Below, piece by piece: positions 9,945 to 19,137 of a stretch of 64,000 nucleotides of DNA. Each line of letters begins with the position of its first letter. Positions within the stretch are counted from its first letter, which is position 1. Under the pieces are notes generated by a model that saw only the letters and a list, made by a program, of their open reading frames with translations, was not told the DNA's origin and made no database searches. Source of the stretch: JAJXZP01 sp963787185 (lineage in GTDB: Bacteria > Spirochaetota > Spirochaetia > Treponematales > Rectinemataceae); NCBI GenBank assembly GCA_963787185.1, contig CAWBCC010000021.1, positions 124,001-188,000 on the forward strand. The letters run 5' to 3'. The translations under genes were made by a program, and so were the position numbers.

Positions 9945-11372
9945 ATGCCCGACTCCCAGGATCCCCACTTCGACGAGAAGCGCGCGTTCTTCGACGCGGG
10001 TTCCACGCTGGAGCTTTCCTTCCGCAGGGCCAGACTCGCCGACCTGAAGCGGATGATCGCCCGCCACGAGGAGGACATCTTCGAGGCCCTGGCGGCAGAC
10101 ATGGGAAAGCCGCGGTACGAAGCCTACAGTTCCGAGATCGCCGTCCTCTACCGCGAGATCGACCGGGCCATCCGGAAGCTCGGGGCATGGGCGCGTCCGG
10201 AGCGCGTCCGTACACCTCTGGCGCTCATGCCGTCGCGGAGTCTCGTCTATGCGGCGCCGCTCGGCGTCGTGCTCGTCATCGGTCCCTGGAACTACCCCTT
10301 CCAGCTCGTCTTCGCCCCTCTCATCGGCGCGATCGCCGCCGGCGACTGCGCCCTGCTCAAACCCTCCGACCAGACCGAGCGGAGCTCTCGCCTCATCGAG
10401 CGGATGATCGCCGAAACCTTTGCTCCCGAATACCTGAGCGTGGTCCGAGGCCCGGGCGCGGCGATCGGCCCCTCCCTGATTCGGCGTTACCGCTTCGACC
10501 ATATCTTCTTCACCGGCAGTCCGGCGGTAGGCAGGAAGATTCTGGAGATGGCCGCGCCGAACCTGACGCCGGTGACCCTGGAGCTCGGCGGCAAGAGTCC
10601 CGCCATCGTCGCCGCCGACGCCGACCTCGACGTCGCCGCCAGGCGCATCGTCTTCGGCAAGTTCTTCAATGCCGGCCAGACCTGCGTCGCCCCCGATTAC
10701 GTGATCGCCGACCGCCGCGTCAAGGACGAACTCGTGCGGCGACTGGTCGGCGCCGTCTCGGACTGTTTCGGAGAGGATCCCTCGAAGTCGGAGAGTTACG
10801 CGAGGATAGTCAACGGCAGGCGCTTCGCGACTCTCGCGGGCTATCTCGGCCAGGGGCGGGTGCTGTCCGGGGGGCGCCGGGACGAGGCGGCCCGTTACAT
10901 CGAACCCACCCTGATGGACGAGGTCCCGCCGAACGCGCCGCTCATGTCCGAAGAAATATTCGGTCCCATACTGCCCATCCTGGACTTCGGCTCCCTCGAC
11001 GAGCTTCTCGCCATAGTGCGCCGCAACCGGCATCCGCTCGCCCTGTATCTGTTCGCCCGGAGCGGCTCCCTGCGCCGCTTCGTTCTGCGGCGGATCGAGT
11101 TCGGCGGAGGGGCGGTCAACAACGCCATCGTCCAACTCGCCAACTCCGAGCTTCCCTTCGGAGGCGTAGGCGGGAGCGGCATGGGGAACTACCACGGCCG
11201 CTACGGCTTCGAAACCTTCAGCCACAGGAGCAGCGTCCTCGAGTCGGCCAACCATCCCGATTTCTCGCTGCGCTACGCCCCCTATACCGAAAGCAAGCTC
11301 GCCCTCCTTTCGCGGATTCTCGGCGGAAGGAAGGCCCTCGGCGAACTGTCCCCTCGGCCGCGCGGCAAATAG
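9945..11372 (+). CDS. Aldehyde dehydrogenase, class 3-like
   Basis: NAD(P)-dependent oxidation of an aldehyde to the acid. The 475-aa protein shows the family signature: cofactor motif GPWNYPFQLVFAPLIGA, FFTGSPAVGR, general-base glutamate in LELGGKSP, catalytic cysteine in FFNAGQTCVAPDY and EEIFGPILP. The short N-terminus, the NYHGRYGFETFSH stretch near the C-terminus and overall length place it with ALDH3 and YwdH-type fatty or aromatic aldehyde dehydrogenases. Divergent from acn with a 119-bp intergenic region. The physiological aldehyde is unknown. Confidence 0.93.
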   Translation: MPDSQDPHFDEKRAFFDAGSTLELSFRRARLADLKRMIARHEEDIFEALAADMGKPRYEAYSSEIAVLYREIDRAIRKLGAWARPERVRTPLALMPSRSLVYAAPLGVVLVIGPWNYPFQLVFAPLIGAIAAGDCALLKPSDQTERSSRLIERMIAETFAPEYLSVVRGPGAAIGPSLIRRYRFDHIFFTGSPAVGRKILEMAAPNLTPVTLELGGKSPAIVAADADLDVAARRIVFGKFFNAGQTCVAPDYVIADRRVKDELVRRLVGAVSDCFGEDPSKSESYARIVNGRRFATLAGYLGQGRVLSGGRRDEAARYIEPTLMDEVPPNAPLMSEEIFGPILPILDFGSLDELLAIVRRNRHPLALYLFARSGSLRRFVLRRIEFGGGAVNNAIVQLANSELPFGGVGGSGMGNYHGRYGFETFSHRSSVLESANHPDFSLRYAPYTESKLALLSRILGGRKALGELSPRPRGK

Positions 11373-11399
11373 AGGCGTAGTTCCATCGGCATCCGCCGA

Positions 11400-13586
11400 T
11401 TACCCTCTCGATCGGTGCGGGGATTCGTCGCCGAAGCCCAGCGCTTTCATCATGGCCCCCGGCTCGTGCGCGGGCAGGGCGCATTCCCCGTCGCCGCACA
11501 CGTAGGCCGTCGCCCGAGCCTCTCCTTCGCCCTCCGGCGCCGCGAAGGGCGCCAGGAGGGCGAGATCCCGCCCTTTCCCGGCCGGACGCAGGCTCACCGT
11601 CGCGTTGGGCAGGAAGGCCCTGTGCAACGCGCGGAGCAGGGCTTTCGTATCCTCGCGCCCGGGATCGCCCGTTATCGTCACCTCGAAAGAGGGGCCGAGC
11701 GCGCAGTCGAGGGCGCAGAGCAGGAAGGCATTGGCCAGGGCATTCCGTTCGACCTCCGGAGGACGCGAGAAGATTAGCCGTTCGGCACGCTCCCGATAGC
11801 TCCGCCTCCCCGTCAGCGCGGACAGCCGCAGGAGGACGAGGAGGGCGACAGAGTCGAAGGAAGGCAGGGCCCCGTCGTAGGGCTGTCTCCGCCGTCCGAG
11901 AAGCCCTTCCTCGGCATCGTCCGCCGTCAGGAAAAAGCCGCCCGATTCCTCGTCGCCGAATCGCGCGAGGAGCGTGTCGGCGAGGCGCGCGGCCCCACCC
12001 AGTCGTTCGAGGTCGAAGCCCGCCTCGTAGAGCTCGAGGAGGCCCCAGGCGAGGTAGGCATAGTCGTCGGCGAAGGCCCCTATCTCGGCCGCACCCTCCC
12101 GGAAGCGGTGAAAGAGCAGTCCGTCGGGTCCTCTCATGTCGCCCATGACGAAGTCGGCGGCCCGGACCGCGGTGTCGAGGAGCCTTGCATCGTCGAAGGC
12201 GGCCCCTGCGCGTGCGAAGGCGGCGATCATGAGACCGTTCCAACCGGCCAGGATCTTGTCATCCTTGAATGGGGGAACGCGCTTCCGGCGCTCGGCGAAG
12301 AGAATGGCCTCGGCGGCGCCCGGCCCTTCATTCCGGGCGTGGCTTTCGGCCTCGCCTCGCGTGCGCGGGGCCTCCGGTGAGCGATGGAGGACGATCGCTT
12401 CGTTTTTGGACTCGGAGGGTCGCGCCGGCGGCGATCCTGTCGCATCCCCAGGGCTCGTGTTTTCGATGCCATAGCGCGATACGAAGCTCGGCCACTCGGA
12501 ATCCGGAAGCGCCTTGCGGAGATCTTCACGCTTCCACAGGTAGTAGGCCCCTTCCTCTCCTTCGCTGTCGGCGTCCTCGGCGGAGTAAAAGGCGCCCTCC
12601 GGCGATGTCATGGTCCGGCCGACGTATTCGAGGATCTCTCGCGCCGTGCGCCCGAAGAGCTCCCGTCCCGTAGCCTGCCAGGCTTCCAGGTAGGCGAGGG
12701 CGAGGAGGGCCTGGTCGCAGAGCATTTTCTCGAAGTGGGGCACGAGCCAGCGCGAGTCCGTGGAGTAGCGGTGGAAGCCGAAGCCCAGCTGATCGTATAT
12801 GCCGCCGTTCCGCATGGCCTCGAGCCCCTGCTCCGCCGCCTCGAGCGCACCGGGGACGCCGCGCCTCCACGCGCGCAGCAGAAGCATGTACGGCGCGGCC
12901 ATGGGAAACTTGGGAGCGCTTCCGAAGCCCCCGTTCACCCTGTCGAACTCGGAGAGCAGGTTCTCCGCCGCCGGCGCGATCGGGTCGCGCCGGCGAGCTG
13001 CCGCGATCGGATCGCTGCCGCCAGCCGCTGCGACCAGGCCGCTGTCGCGGGCGTCCGGGGCGCCGCCGTCCCCTCCGGAGGAGGGCACCGAGAATTTCAG
13101 CAACTCGGCGCGTATCGCGTCCGCCGAGGACAGGACCTCGTCCCGGCGATCCTTCCACAGTCGGACGATGCGCGGAAGAAGCTCGAGCAGCCCCATGCGG
13201 CCGTTCGAGCTCAGCTTCGGGACGTAGGTGGCCGCGTAGAAGGGCCTCCGCCGCGGCGTCAGGGCCAGGGTCAGCGGCCAGCCGCCTCCGCCGGTCAGCG
13301 CCTGGCAGACGGACATGTAGTCGGCGTCTATGTCGGGGCGCTCTTCCCTGTCCACCTTGATCGAGATGAAAGAATCGTTGAGCAGGGCCGCCACCTCGGC
13401 GTCCTCGAAGCACTCGGCTTCCATGACGTGGCACCAATGGCAGGTCGCGTAGCCTATGGAAAGGAAGATCGGCCTGTCCTCGGCCCGGGCGCGGCCGAAA
13501 GCTTCCTCTCCCCAGGGGTACCAGTCGACAGGATTGTCCGCATGCTGGAGGAGGTAGGGGCTCCGCTCGTGTGCGAGGCGATTCAC
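11400..13586 (-). CDS. Thioredoxin-fold DUF255 protein (YyaL/SSP411 family)
   Basis: The family joins an N-terminal thioredoxin-like domain to an (alpha/alpha)6-barrel resembling N-acylglucosamine epimerases; the function is not established. Seen here: NRLAHERSPYLLQHADNP and VDWYPWGEEAF at the start, a CxxC in SIGYATCHWCHVMEAE, VDREERPDID, GGGWPLTLALTP, and the barrel region with YDQLGFGFHRYSTD and VPHFEKMLCDQA. I choose a GTG start at 13586 (728 aa) because the family begins VNRLAHERSPYL and GGGAGG-like SD sequence (GGGAGG) lies 8-9 nt upstream; the open frame further upstream is composition noise. It lies 20 bp after the dioxygenase gene and is probably cotranscribed with it. Confidence 0.9.
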   Translation of the reverse strand: MNRLAHERSPYLLQHADNPVDWYPWGEEAFGRARAEDRPIFLSIGYATCHWCHVMEAECFEDAEVAALLNDSFISIKVDREERPDIDADYMSVCQALTGGGGWPLTLALTPRRRPFYAATYVPKLSSNGRMGLLELLPRIVRLWKDRRDEVLSSADAIRAELLKFSVPSSGGDGGAPDARDSGLVAAAGGSDPIAAARRRDPIAPAAENLLSEFDRVNGGFGSAPKFPMAAPYMLLLRAWRRGVPGALEAAEQGLEAMRNGGIYDQLGFGFHRYSTDSRWLVPHFEKMLCDQALLALAYLEAWQATGRELFGRTAREILEYVGRTMTSPEGAFYSAEDADSEGEEGAYYLWKREDLRKALPDSEWPSFVSRYGIENTSPGDATGSPPARPSESKNEAIVLHRSPEAPRTRGEAESHARNEGPGAAEAILFAERRKRVPPFKDDKILAGWNGLMIAAFARAGAAFDDARLLDTAVRAADFVMGDMRGPDGLLFHRFREGAAEIGAFADDYAYLAWGLLELYEAGFDLERLGGAARLADTLLARFGDEESGGFFLTADDAEEGLLGRRRQPYDGALPSFDSVALLVLLRLSALTGRRSYRERAERLIFSRPPEVERNALANAFLLCALDCALGPSFEVTITGDPGREDTKALLRALHRAFLPNATVSLRPAGKGRDLALLAPFAAPEGEGEARATAYVCGDGECALPAHEPGAMMKALGFGDESPHRSRG

Positions 13587-13606
13587 GAAAGGGATCCTCC
13601 CGGCGG

Positions 13607-14431
13607 CTATTCCGCCTCGCCGAAGGAAAAGCCCGAGACGGCGACGCCCATGATCGAGCCCGCGAACTCGCGGCGTCCGCGGTCGCCGCCTCCGGCTCCG
13701 GCCGCGACGAAGAGGGGGACGAGATGATCGCTGCGGGGGTGGCAGGCGCGCGCCTCCGGGGCCGACTCCCACGAGGCGAGGAGCTCGTCGCGACGCCCGG
13801 CGTCGGGCGATTCGACCGCGTCGCGGAGCCACTCGTCGAATCGTTCGGAGACCGGCCGGGCGCGCGGATCTCCGAAGCCTCGCATGTTGTGGTAGCTCAT
13901 CCCGCTGCCGATTATGAGGACACCCTCGTCGCGCAGGGGGAGGAGGGCCCTGCCCAGGGCGAGATGGGTCGCGGGATCGAGGCCGGCCACGAGCGAAAGC
14001 TGGGCCACGGGGATGTCGGCCTCGGGCAGGGCCACCATGAGGGGCACGAAGGTGCCGTGATCGTAGCCCCGCTCTTCCTCCCTCCCCACCGCGAAGCCCG
14101 CCTCCCGGAGCAGCCCGTCCACGCGCCCTGCGACCTCGGGTGCGCCGGGCGCCGGCCAGGAAAGGTGGTAGGTCGCGTCGGGGAAGCCGTAATAGTCGTA
14201 GAGAAGCCCGGGCGCGGCGCCGTGGTGCACGGTCGGAACGGGTTCTTCCCAGTGGGCCGACACGACGAGGAGCGCCTTGGCGCGCCCGCGCGCATAATCT
14301 CCGAGGGCCTCGAGCCGCTCGACGAGGGGACGCCAGGCTGCCTTTCCCCCGAACTCGTCCATCATCACGTGCCAGGGCCCGCCGCCGTGGGGAATGTAGA
14401 ATGTGGGTAGTCTAGTCGCCCTCTCGCCCAT
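13607..14431 (-). CDS. Extradiol ring-cleavage dioxygenase-like protein (DODA/YgiD family)
   Basis: Belongs to the LigB-type class III dioxygenase superfamily that includes E. coli YgiD (4,5-DOPA extradiol dioxygenase). The 274-aa protein has FYIPHGGGPWHV (first metal histidine), VVSAHWEEPVPTV (second histidine), RGYDHGTFVPLMVALPEADIPV and GSGMSYHNMRG. Length matches the family (about 260-275 aa). Start ATG 14431 is chosen for its AAGGAG site 6 nt upstream. In this family the natural substrate is often unknown and the metal may be Zn rather than Fe. The DUF255 gene follows after 20 bp. Confidence 0.88.
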   Translation of the reverse strand: MGERATRLPTFYIPHGGGPWHVMMDEFGGKAAWRPLVERLEALGDYARGRAKALLVVSAHWEEPVPTVHHGAAPGLLYDYYGFPDATYHLSWPAPGAPEVAGRVDGLLREAGFAVGREEERGYDHGTFVPLMVALPEADIPVAQLSLVAGLDPATHLALGRALLPLRDEGVLIIGSGMSYHNMRGFGDPRARPVSERFDEWLRDAVESPDAGRRDELLASWESAPEARACHPRSDHLVPLFVAAGAGGGDRGRREFAGSIMGVAVSGFSFGEAE

Positions 14432-14555
14432 GAATCGCTCCTTGGAGGCATCTTTTGACAGAAGGTACGCAGAGCGGGAGCAAAAGGCAAAAGCTGCGAG
14501 GCGGCGCGGAGGCGGCAATCGGAATCGGCCAGGGCGCCGCCGGCGAAGGGCCCCG

Positions 14556-14987
14556 TCAGGAAGTCGGTCCGGCGGCCAGGAATCGGGCGCTGGCTTCGGC
14601 GGCGACCATTCCGTCGGAGTCGTATATCCGGCCCTGGGTCGAGATGATCCTGCCCTTCGTCTGCACGATCTTTCCCGCCACGCGCACCTGGGTACCCGTT
14701 TCGACGGGCTTGAGGAAGCGCACCGTCATCTCGGCGGTCACTGCCGAAGCGGCGGCGGCCCCCGCGGATACTGCGCCGGCTATGCAGGCATGGGCCATCG
14801 CCTCGTCCAGGAGCATCGACAGGAAGCCTCCGTGCGTCATGCGTCTCCAGCCGGAAAAATACTCGGGTACCCGCAGCGAGGCCTCGGCCTCGCCCTCGCC
14901 GGGATAGGAGAAGACGAGGTGCAGACCCTTGTCGTTGTCGACGCCGCAGCAGAAACAGTTGGAATCGCGTTCGATGGCTGTGTCCAT
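14556..14987 (-). CDS. PaaI-family hotdog thioesterase
   Basis: A 143-aa single-domain hotdog protein, probably hydrolysing an acyl-CoA. The N-terminus has a small cysteine cluster (NCFCCGVDNDKGL), typical of PaaI-like thioesterases of this branch; the core has MTHGGFLSMLLDEAMAHA (the helix with the HGG and Asp/Glu active-site region) and VTAEMTVRFLKPV. Start ATG 14987 coincides with the expected transcription start of a strong promoter, so it may be translated from a leaderless mRNA; there is no Shine-Dalgarno sequence. The substrate is unknown. Confidence 0.87.
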   Translation of the reverse strand: MDTAIERDSNCFCCGVDNDKGLHLVFSYPGEGEAEASLRVPEYFSGWRRMTHGGFLSMLLDEAMAHACIAGAVSAGAAAASAVTAEMTVRFLKPVETGTQVRVAGKIVQTKGRIISTQGRIYDSDGMVAAEASARFLAAGPTS

Positions 14988-14993
14988 GCCGGG

Positions 14994-15023
14994 ATTATAG
15001 CGAATATCGCGAGGCGGTGTCAG
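14994..15023 (-). promoter_or_regulatory. Near-consensus sigma70 promoter of the thioesterase gene
   Basis: Minus strand: -35 CTGACA (15023-15018), 18-nt spacer, perfect -10 TATAAT (14999-14994), then CCCGGC and the ATG at 14987. The transcription start should fall on the first base of the start codon. It is the best promoter sequence in the window and points to a leaderless transcript. Confidence 0.7.
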
Positions 15024-15061
15024 AGAGCGGCCCCCGGGGCGTCCGCCGCTCGTCGGCCGCG

Positions 15062-16912
15062 TCACTTGAAGTCGAGACGGATAGTGCCGCCCCAGTCGGG
15101 CGGCGGCGGATTTTCCGCGAATTCCCCGCATCGATCGACGTACATGAGGCTCAGATAATCTTCGGGCTGCTTCGCGAGCACCTGTCGGAAATAGTCGATC
15201 GCGGTCACCCAGTTGCGCATTTTGTACATGCTGAGGCCTCTGCGGTAGGCCTCGATCGCGGCCTCGTCGACGAGGCCGCGATCCGGGGGCTCGACCGAGT
15301 ACAGGGTGGTAGCCTGTTCCCTCCCCATGACGCGCACCGTATCCACTTCGCGCACCCGGACCCCTTCGCCGATCGCCTTGCGCACGGTGTCGGAGATGAT
15401 GATCGTCGCGCGGTAATGCTTGGTGAGTCCCTCGAGGCGCGAGGCCAGGTTGACATTGTCGCCTATCACGGTGTAGTCGAATTTGTCCTCGCTCCCTATG
15501 TTGCCGACGATCACTTCTCCCTCGTGGATGCCTATTCCCGTCCGCAGTCCGCCCTCGGGCAGCACGAGACCCGCCGTATCGAAATCGCGCAGGGCCGCAT
15601 CCATGGCCGACGCGGCGCGGACCGCCCTCGCGGCGTTGTCTTCGTAGCTCACCGGAGCGCCGAAGACGGCCAGGATCGCGTCGCCGATGAACTTGTCGAT
15701 GATGCCGCCCTGAGCGCGGATGATCCGCACCATGAGCTGGAAATATCGATTGAGGAAGTCCACGATCTTCTCGGCGGAATTGTTCTCGGATATCAGGGTG
15801 AAGGAGCGGATGTCCGAGAAGAGAATGGCGACGCTGCGCTTCTCGCCTATCTTCATCTCGGTGTCGCTGCGCCGGGAGAGCAGCTCCCGGATCACTTCCT
15901 GGGGCACGAATTTGGAAAACATGGTGTCGATCTTCCTTTTCATCTCGTTGATGGTATGGAAGAGCACCGCATTTTCCAGCACCGGAGCCGCTCCGCTCGC
16001 GAAGGCCCGGACATTGCCGACGATCGGGTCCGAAAAATAGTTGTTCGCGAGATTGCCGACATGCAGCGTCCCGATAATCGTATCGCCCTTTCCCTTGAGC
16101 GCCACCGAGTGGCAGGAACTGAGGCTGCGGCCGTCGATGCGGGCGGCCGCATAGTCCGCCCGTCCTTCGACCCCGAGGGTCTTGCCGGTCACCTGTCCCG
16201 ACATCGGCCCCGCGAGGGCCTCGAATTCGCGCAGGCAGACGGTCCGGAAGCGCTCGACGTCGGCCTCGAACACCTCGGCCGAGGGCAGGGTATAGACCTG
16301 CACATCGTTCTCCTGGCGCAGCATCAACACGCCGATGTGGACCTGGCAGACTTTCCGCATGATCTTGAGGACTTCGGCCGCGGAGAGCGTCAGGGAACCG
16401 ATGTGTCGCTCGACCGCGTTGAGCTCGTTCATGATCGTCGACTTGAAGAGCTCGCCGTCGAATAGACTGCCCAGCATTTCGAGGGCGGTCGACTCGCTCA
16501 TGCCCGCGGCGTCCTCCTCTATCACCGCCCGGTCCACCGGGACGGCCTTCGCCAGCGAGCGTTCCATCTGAACGACGAGAGCCTCGAGATTGTCGAAATC
16601 CTTGGTGATGAAAGCCTCAGCGCCCGAAGAGTCGGCCCAGAACTTGTCGCGGTCCTCGGAAAGGCTCGTGTGCATGATGATCGGAATCTTGCGGATCTCC
16701 CGACGACTCTTGAGCAAGCGGCTCATCTGATAGCCCTGCAGTCGCGGCATCTCGACGTCGGTGACTATCAGGTCCGGGATCCGGCGATAGGTGAGGAGTA
16801 TGCCCTCCAGGCCGTTCTCGGCGAGAATGACCTCGTATCCGCGGGACGAAAGGAAGTCCTTCAAGACGCCGCGGATCAGGGCGGAATCGTCCACGAGGAG
16901 GATCTTGCTCAT
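15062..16912 (-). CDS. Response regulator with class III adenylate/guanylate cyclase output
   Basis: Makes cAMP (or cGMP) under control of phosphorylation. The 616-aa protein has an N-terminal receiver (1-120; acidic pocket VDD, phospho-Asp52 in VTDVEMP, Lys in FITKDF), a middle region of about 200 residues that looks GAF-like, then a class III cyclase domain (about 365-545). The cyclase metal aspartates are in LFSDIRSFT and DKFIGDAILAVFG; the EDKFDYTVIGDNVNLASRLE segment carries the Lys and Thr expected for adenine specificity. A short TPR-like tail follows (AYRRGLSMYKMRNW, AIDYFRQVLAKQPED). Its start overlaps the cheA stop (ATGA), so it is the last gene of the chemosensory operon and the evident target of CheA. 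Confidence 0.9.
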   Translation of the reverse strand: MSKILLVDDSALIRGVLKDFLSSRGYEVILAENGLEGILLTYRRIPDLIVTDVEMPRLQGYQMSRLLKSRREIRKIPIIMHTSLSEDRDKFWADSSGAEAFITKDFDNLEALVVQMERSLAKAVPVDRAVIEEDAAGMSESTALEMLGSLFDGELFKSTIMNELNAVERHIGSLTLSAAEVLKIMRKVCQVHIGVLMLRQENDVQVYTLPSAEVFEADVERFRTVCLREFEALAGPMSGQVTGKTLGVEGRADYAAARIDGRSLSSCHSVALKGKGDTIIGTLHVGNLANNYFSDPIVGNVRAFASGAAPVLENAVLFHTINEMKRKIDTMFSKFVPQEVIRELLSRRSDTEMKIGEKRSVAILFSDIRSFTLISENNSAEKIVDFLNRYFQLMVRIIRAQGGIIDKFIGDAILAVFGAPVSYEDNAARAVRAASAMDAALRDFDTAGLVLPEGGLRTGIGIHEGEVIVGNIGSEDKFDYTVIGDNVNLASRLEGLTKHYRATIIISDTVRKAIGEGVRVREVDTVRVMGREQATTLYSVEPPDRGLVDEAAIEAYRRGLSMYKMRNWVTAIDYFRQVLAKQPEDYLSLMYVDRCGEFAENPPPPDWGGTIRLDFK

Positions 16913-19137
16913 GTCTCCACCGCCTTTCCGCGGCTCATCAGACCGCCGACCGTTTCGATCAGGCCGTTGCGGTCGAAATCGGACTTGATGATGTGGGCGT
17001 CGGCCCCGGCCTCGCGCGCGCGCCTCATGGTCTCGGCATCCGAATAGGAGGTCACGACCACGATGGGCGTGTGCGCGTAGAAGGAGTCCTTCCTGATGTT
17101 TTCTATCATGGTGATGCCGTCCATGCGCGGCATCTCGATGTCCGAAAGGATGAGGTCGTAGCGCCGCTCCTTCAGCAGCTCGAGAGCCTCGATCCCGTCC
17201 TCGGCGCCCGTCACCTCGAAGCCTTCCAGCTCGAGGATCGATTTCTCGATTTCTCGGGTGTTGATCGAGTCGTCGACCACGAGGGCCTGTTTGGGTTTCG
17301 GCTTCTCGCCGCCCACGCCGCCTATGAGATCGATGGACCGTATCCGCTTGAAGCGGGCGATCAATTCCGGCACGAAGAGAATGTTGATGATCCTGTAGCT
17401 CTCGTCGAAGACGATCCCCTGCACCGGCCTCAGTTTCTGCACGTTGCGCGGCACCGGCTTGTAGATGAGCGCCGCGTGCTGCAGGACGGCGTCCACCACG
17501 ATGCCGATCTTCTCGCCGGCCGATTCCACCACCACCACGTACAGATAGGCGCCCCGGCTCTGGCTCTGGCGCTCCACCAGGGTCGCGAGGGAATGGAGGG
17601 GCACGATCTGCCCGTCCAGCTTGAAGGCCTCTCTGTTGTAGTACACGACCTTGTCGGCGGCGGCCAATCGCACGATCTTCTGGACGAAGTTGCTGGGAAT
17701 GAGGAATTTCTCGCCCCCGGCCTTGACGAAGAATCCCGAGACCGTGGCCAGCGACAGGGGGACGGAAAGAATGAACTCGCTGCCCCGCCCTTTGACGCTG
17801 CGCACGCTCACCTTTCCCTTGATCTTGTCGACGTTGTACTTGACGATATCCAGACCCACGCCGCGTCCGGAGAGCTCCGATACGGAGTCTTTAGTGGAGA
17901 ATCCGGACCTGAACATCAAGGCGTAGACTTCATTCTCTTCGAGCGCGGCCGCGTCGGTCTCCTTCAGGAGACCGAGCTCGACCGCCCGGTTCTTTATCCG
18001 GTCGGGATCGATGCCTCTGCCGTCGTCCGTCACCCTGATGACGATGTTGCCGCTCTCGGAGCTGCAGGCTATGTCGATCTTCCCCGCGGGAGGCTTGCCG
18101 GCCGCCGCGCGTTCGGCGGGCGTTTCGATGCCGTGATCCACCGAGTTGCGCACCAGATGGAGAAGGGGATCGCTCAACCTCTCGAGGATGGCCTTGTCCA
18201 GCAGGATGTCCGATCCGGCGACGGAAAAGTCCATTTCCTTGCCGAGCGCGGCGGAGGTTTCGGCCACCATCCGGGGCAGTTCGCCCAGGACCAGATCCAG
18301 CGGCAGCATCGACAGTCTCATGACCTGCTCCTGGAGCTTGTACGAGTTCTGCTCCAGCGCCGCCATCTGGTCGACGAATTCCTTCCGCAGGCTCTGGGTC
18401 GCCTTGAGCAGCGACTGAGCGGAGGCCGTGAACGCGGTCCATCCCTCTCCCCGCGCCCGACTCTTCGCGTCGACGGTCTTCTTGCGCGCTTCGGCCCAGA
18501 AATCGGAAAAGCCGCGCTCGAGTGCGCCGAGCTCTTCCTGGATCCGTCTGAACTGGAATTGCCGGATGATGACCGTATTGAGCGTCTCGATTATCTGCGA
18601 GACGCTGCCCGTCTTGACGCGCACGCTGTCGTAGGCTCCCTCGTCCGGGGGAGCCGCCGCGGGGGGAGCGGCCTCTCCGCCGGGGGTTTCCGGCCGGGGA
18701 GGGGCCGCGGCGAGCAGGTTTTGGAGCGCTTCGAACTCTTCCACGAAGGGTTCGTCGGCGTAGGCGTGCTCGCAGGCCTTCAGGTAGGAGGCGATCTCCA
18801 TATCGTCCGAGCCGCCCTTCAGGATCGACTCCACGCCTTTGCCCAGGAGATCCCCGCCGATGAAGACCAGTCGCATCAGCGGAGCCGAGAGCGCGTAGCG
18901 CCGTTCCCGGATCCCCTTGAAGACGTTCTCCGTCGCGTGCGCCAGCTGCTCCATGGTGCGGAACTTCAGCATGCGCGAGGAACCCTTGATCGTGTGCAGC
19001 GCGCGGAGGATCGAGCTCAGCTCTTCCTGGTTCTCCGGATCCTTCCTGAGCCTGACCACTCCGTCGCCGATTCTCCGCAGATTCTCGCGGGTTTCGTCGA
19101 CGTAGTTGTCGATGAAGGCCGCGCGGTCTATGGGCAT
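16909..19137 (-). CDS. cheA: Hybrid chemotaxis kinase CheA with C-terminal receiver
   Basis: Central histidine kinase of the array. The 742-aa protein runs: HPt domain (phospho-His48 in ALHTIKGSSRML), a middle region with low-complexity Pro/Ala linker (PPRPETPGGEAAPPAAA), dimerisation helices, ATPase domain (N box LVRNSVDHGIETP, G1 DDGRGIDP, G2 SGRGVGLDIV), CheW-like regulatory domain, and a C-terminal receiver (QALVVDDSINTRE, phospho-Asp in LSDIEMPRMDG). Start 19137 follows CheA practice; an in-frame start at 19182 lies inside cheR. No separate P2 domain is obvious. The attached receiver could be a phosphate sink or an adaptation device as in FrzE-like kinases. Overlaps cheR by 10 bp and the cyclase gene by 4 bp. 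Confidence 0.93.
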   Translation of the reverse strand: MPIDRAAFIDNYVDETRENLRRIGDGVVRLRKDPENQEELSSILRALHTIKGSSRMLKFRTMEQLAHATENVFKGIRERRYALSAPLMRLVFIGGDLLGKGVESILKGGSDDMEIASYLKACEHAYADEPFVEEFEALQNLLAAAPPRPETPGGEAAPPAAAPPDEGAYDSVRVKTGSVSQIIETLNTVIIRQFQFRRIQEELGALERGFSDFWAEARKKTVDAKSRARGEGWTAFTASAQSLLKATQSLRKEFVDQMAALEQNSYKLQEQVMRLSMLPLDLVLGELPRMVAETSAALGKEMDFSVAGSDILLDKAILERLSDPLLHLVRNSVDHGIETPAERAAAGKPPAGKIDIACSSESGNIVIRVTDDGRGIDPDRIKNRAVELGLLKETDAAALEENEVYALMFRSGFSTKDSVSELSGRGVGLDIVKYNVDKIKGKVSVRSVKGRGSEFILSVPLSLATVSGFFVKAGGEKFLIPSNFVQKIVRLAAADKVVYYNREAFKLDGQIVPLHSLATLVERQSQSRGAYLYVVVVESAGEKIGIVVDAVLQHAALIYKPVPRNVQKLRPVQGIVFDESYRIINILFVPELIARFKRIRSIDLIGGVGGEKPKPKQALVVDDSINTREIEKSILELEGFEVTGAEDGIEALELLKERRYDLILSDIEMPRMDGITMIENIRKDSFYAHTPIVVVTSYSDAETMRRAREAGADAHIIKSDFDRNGLIETVGGLMSRGKAVET

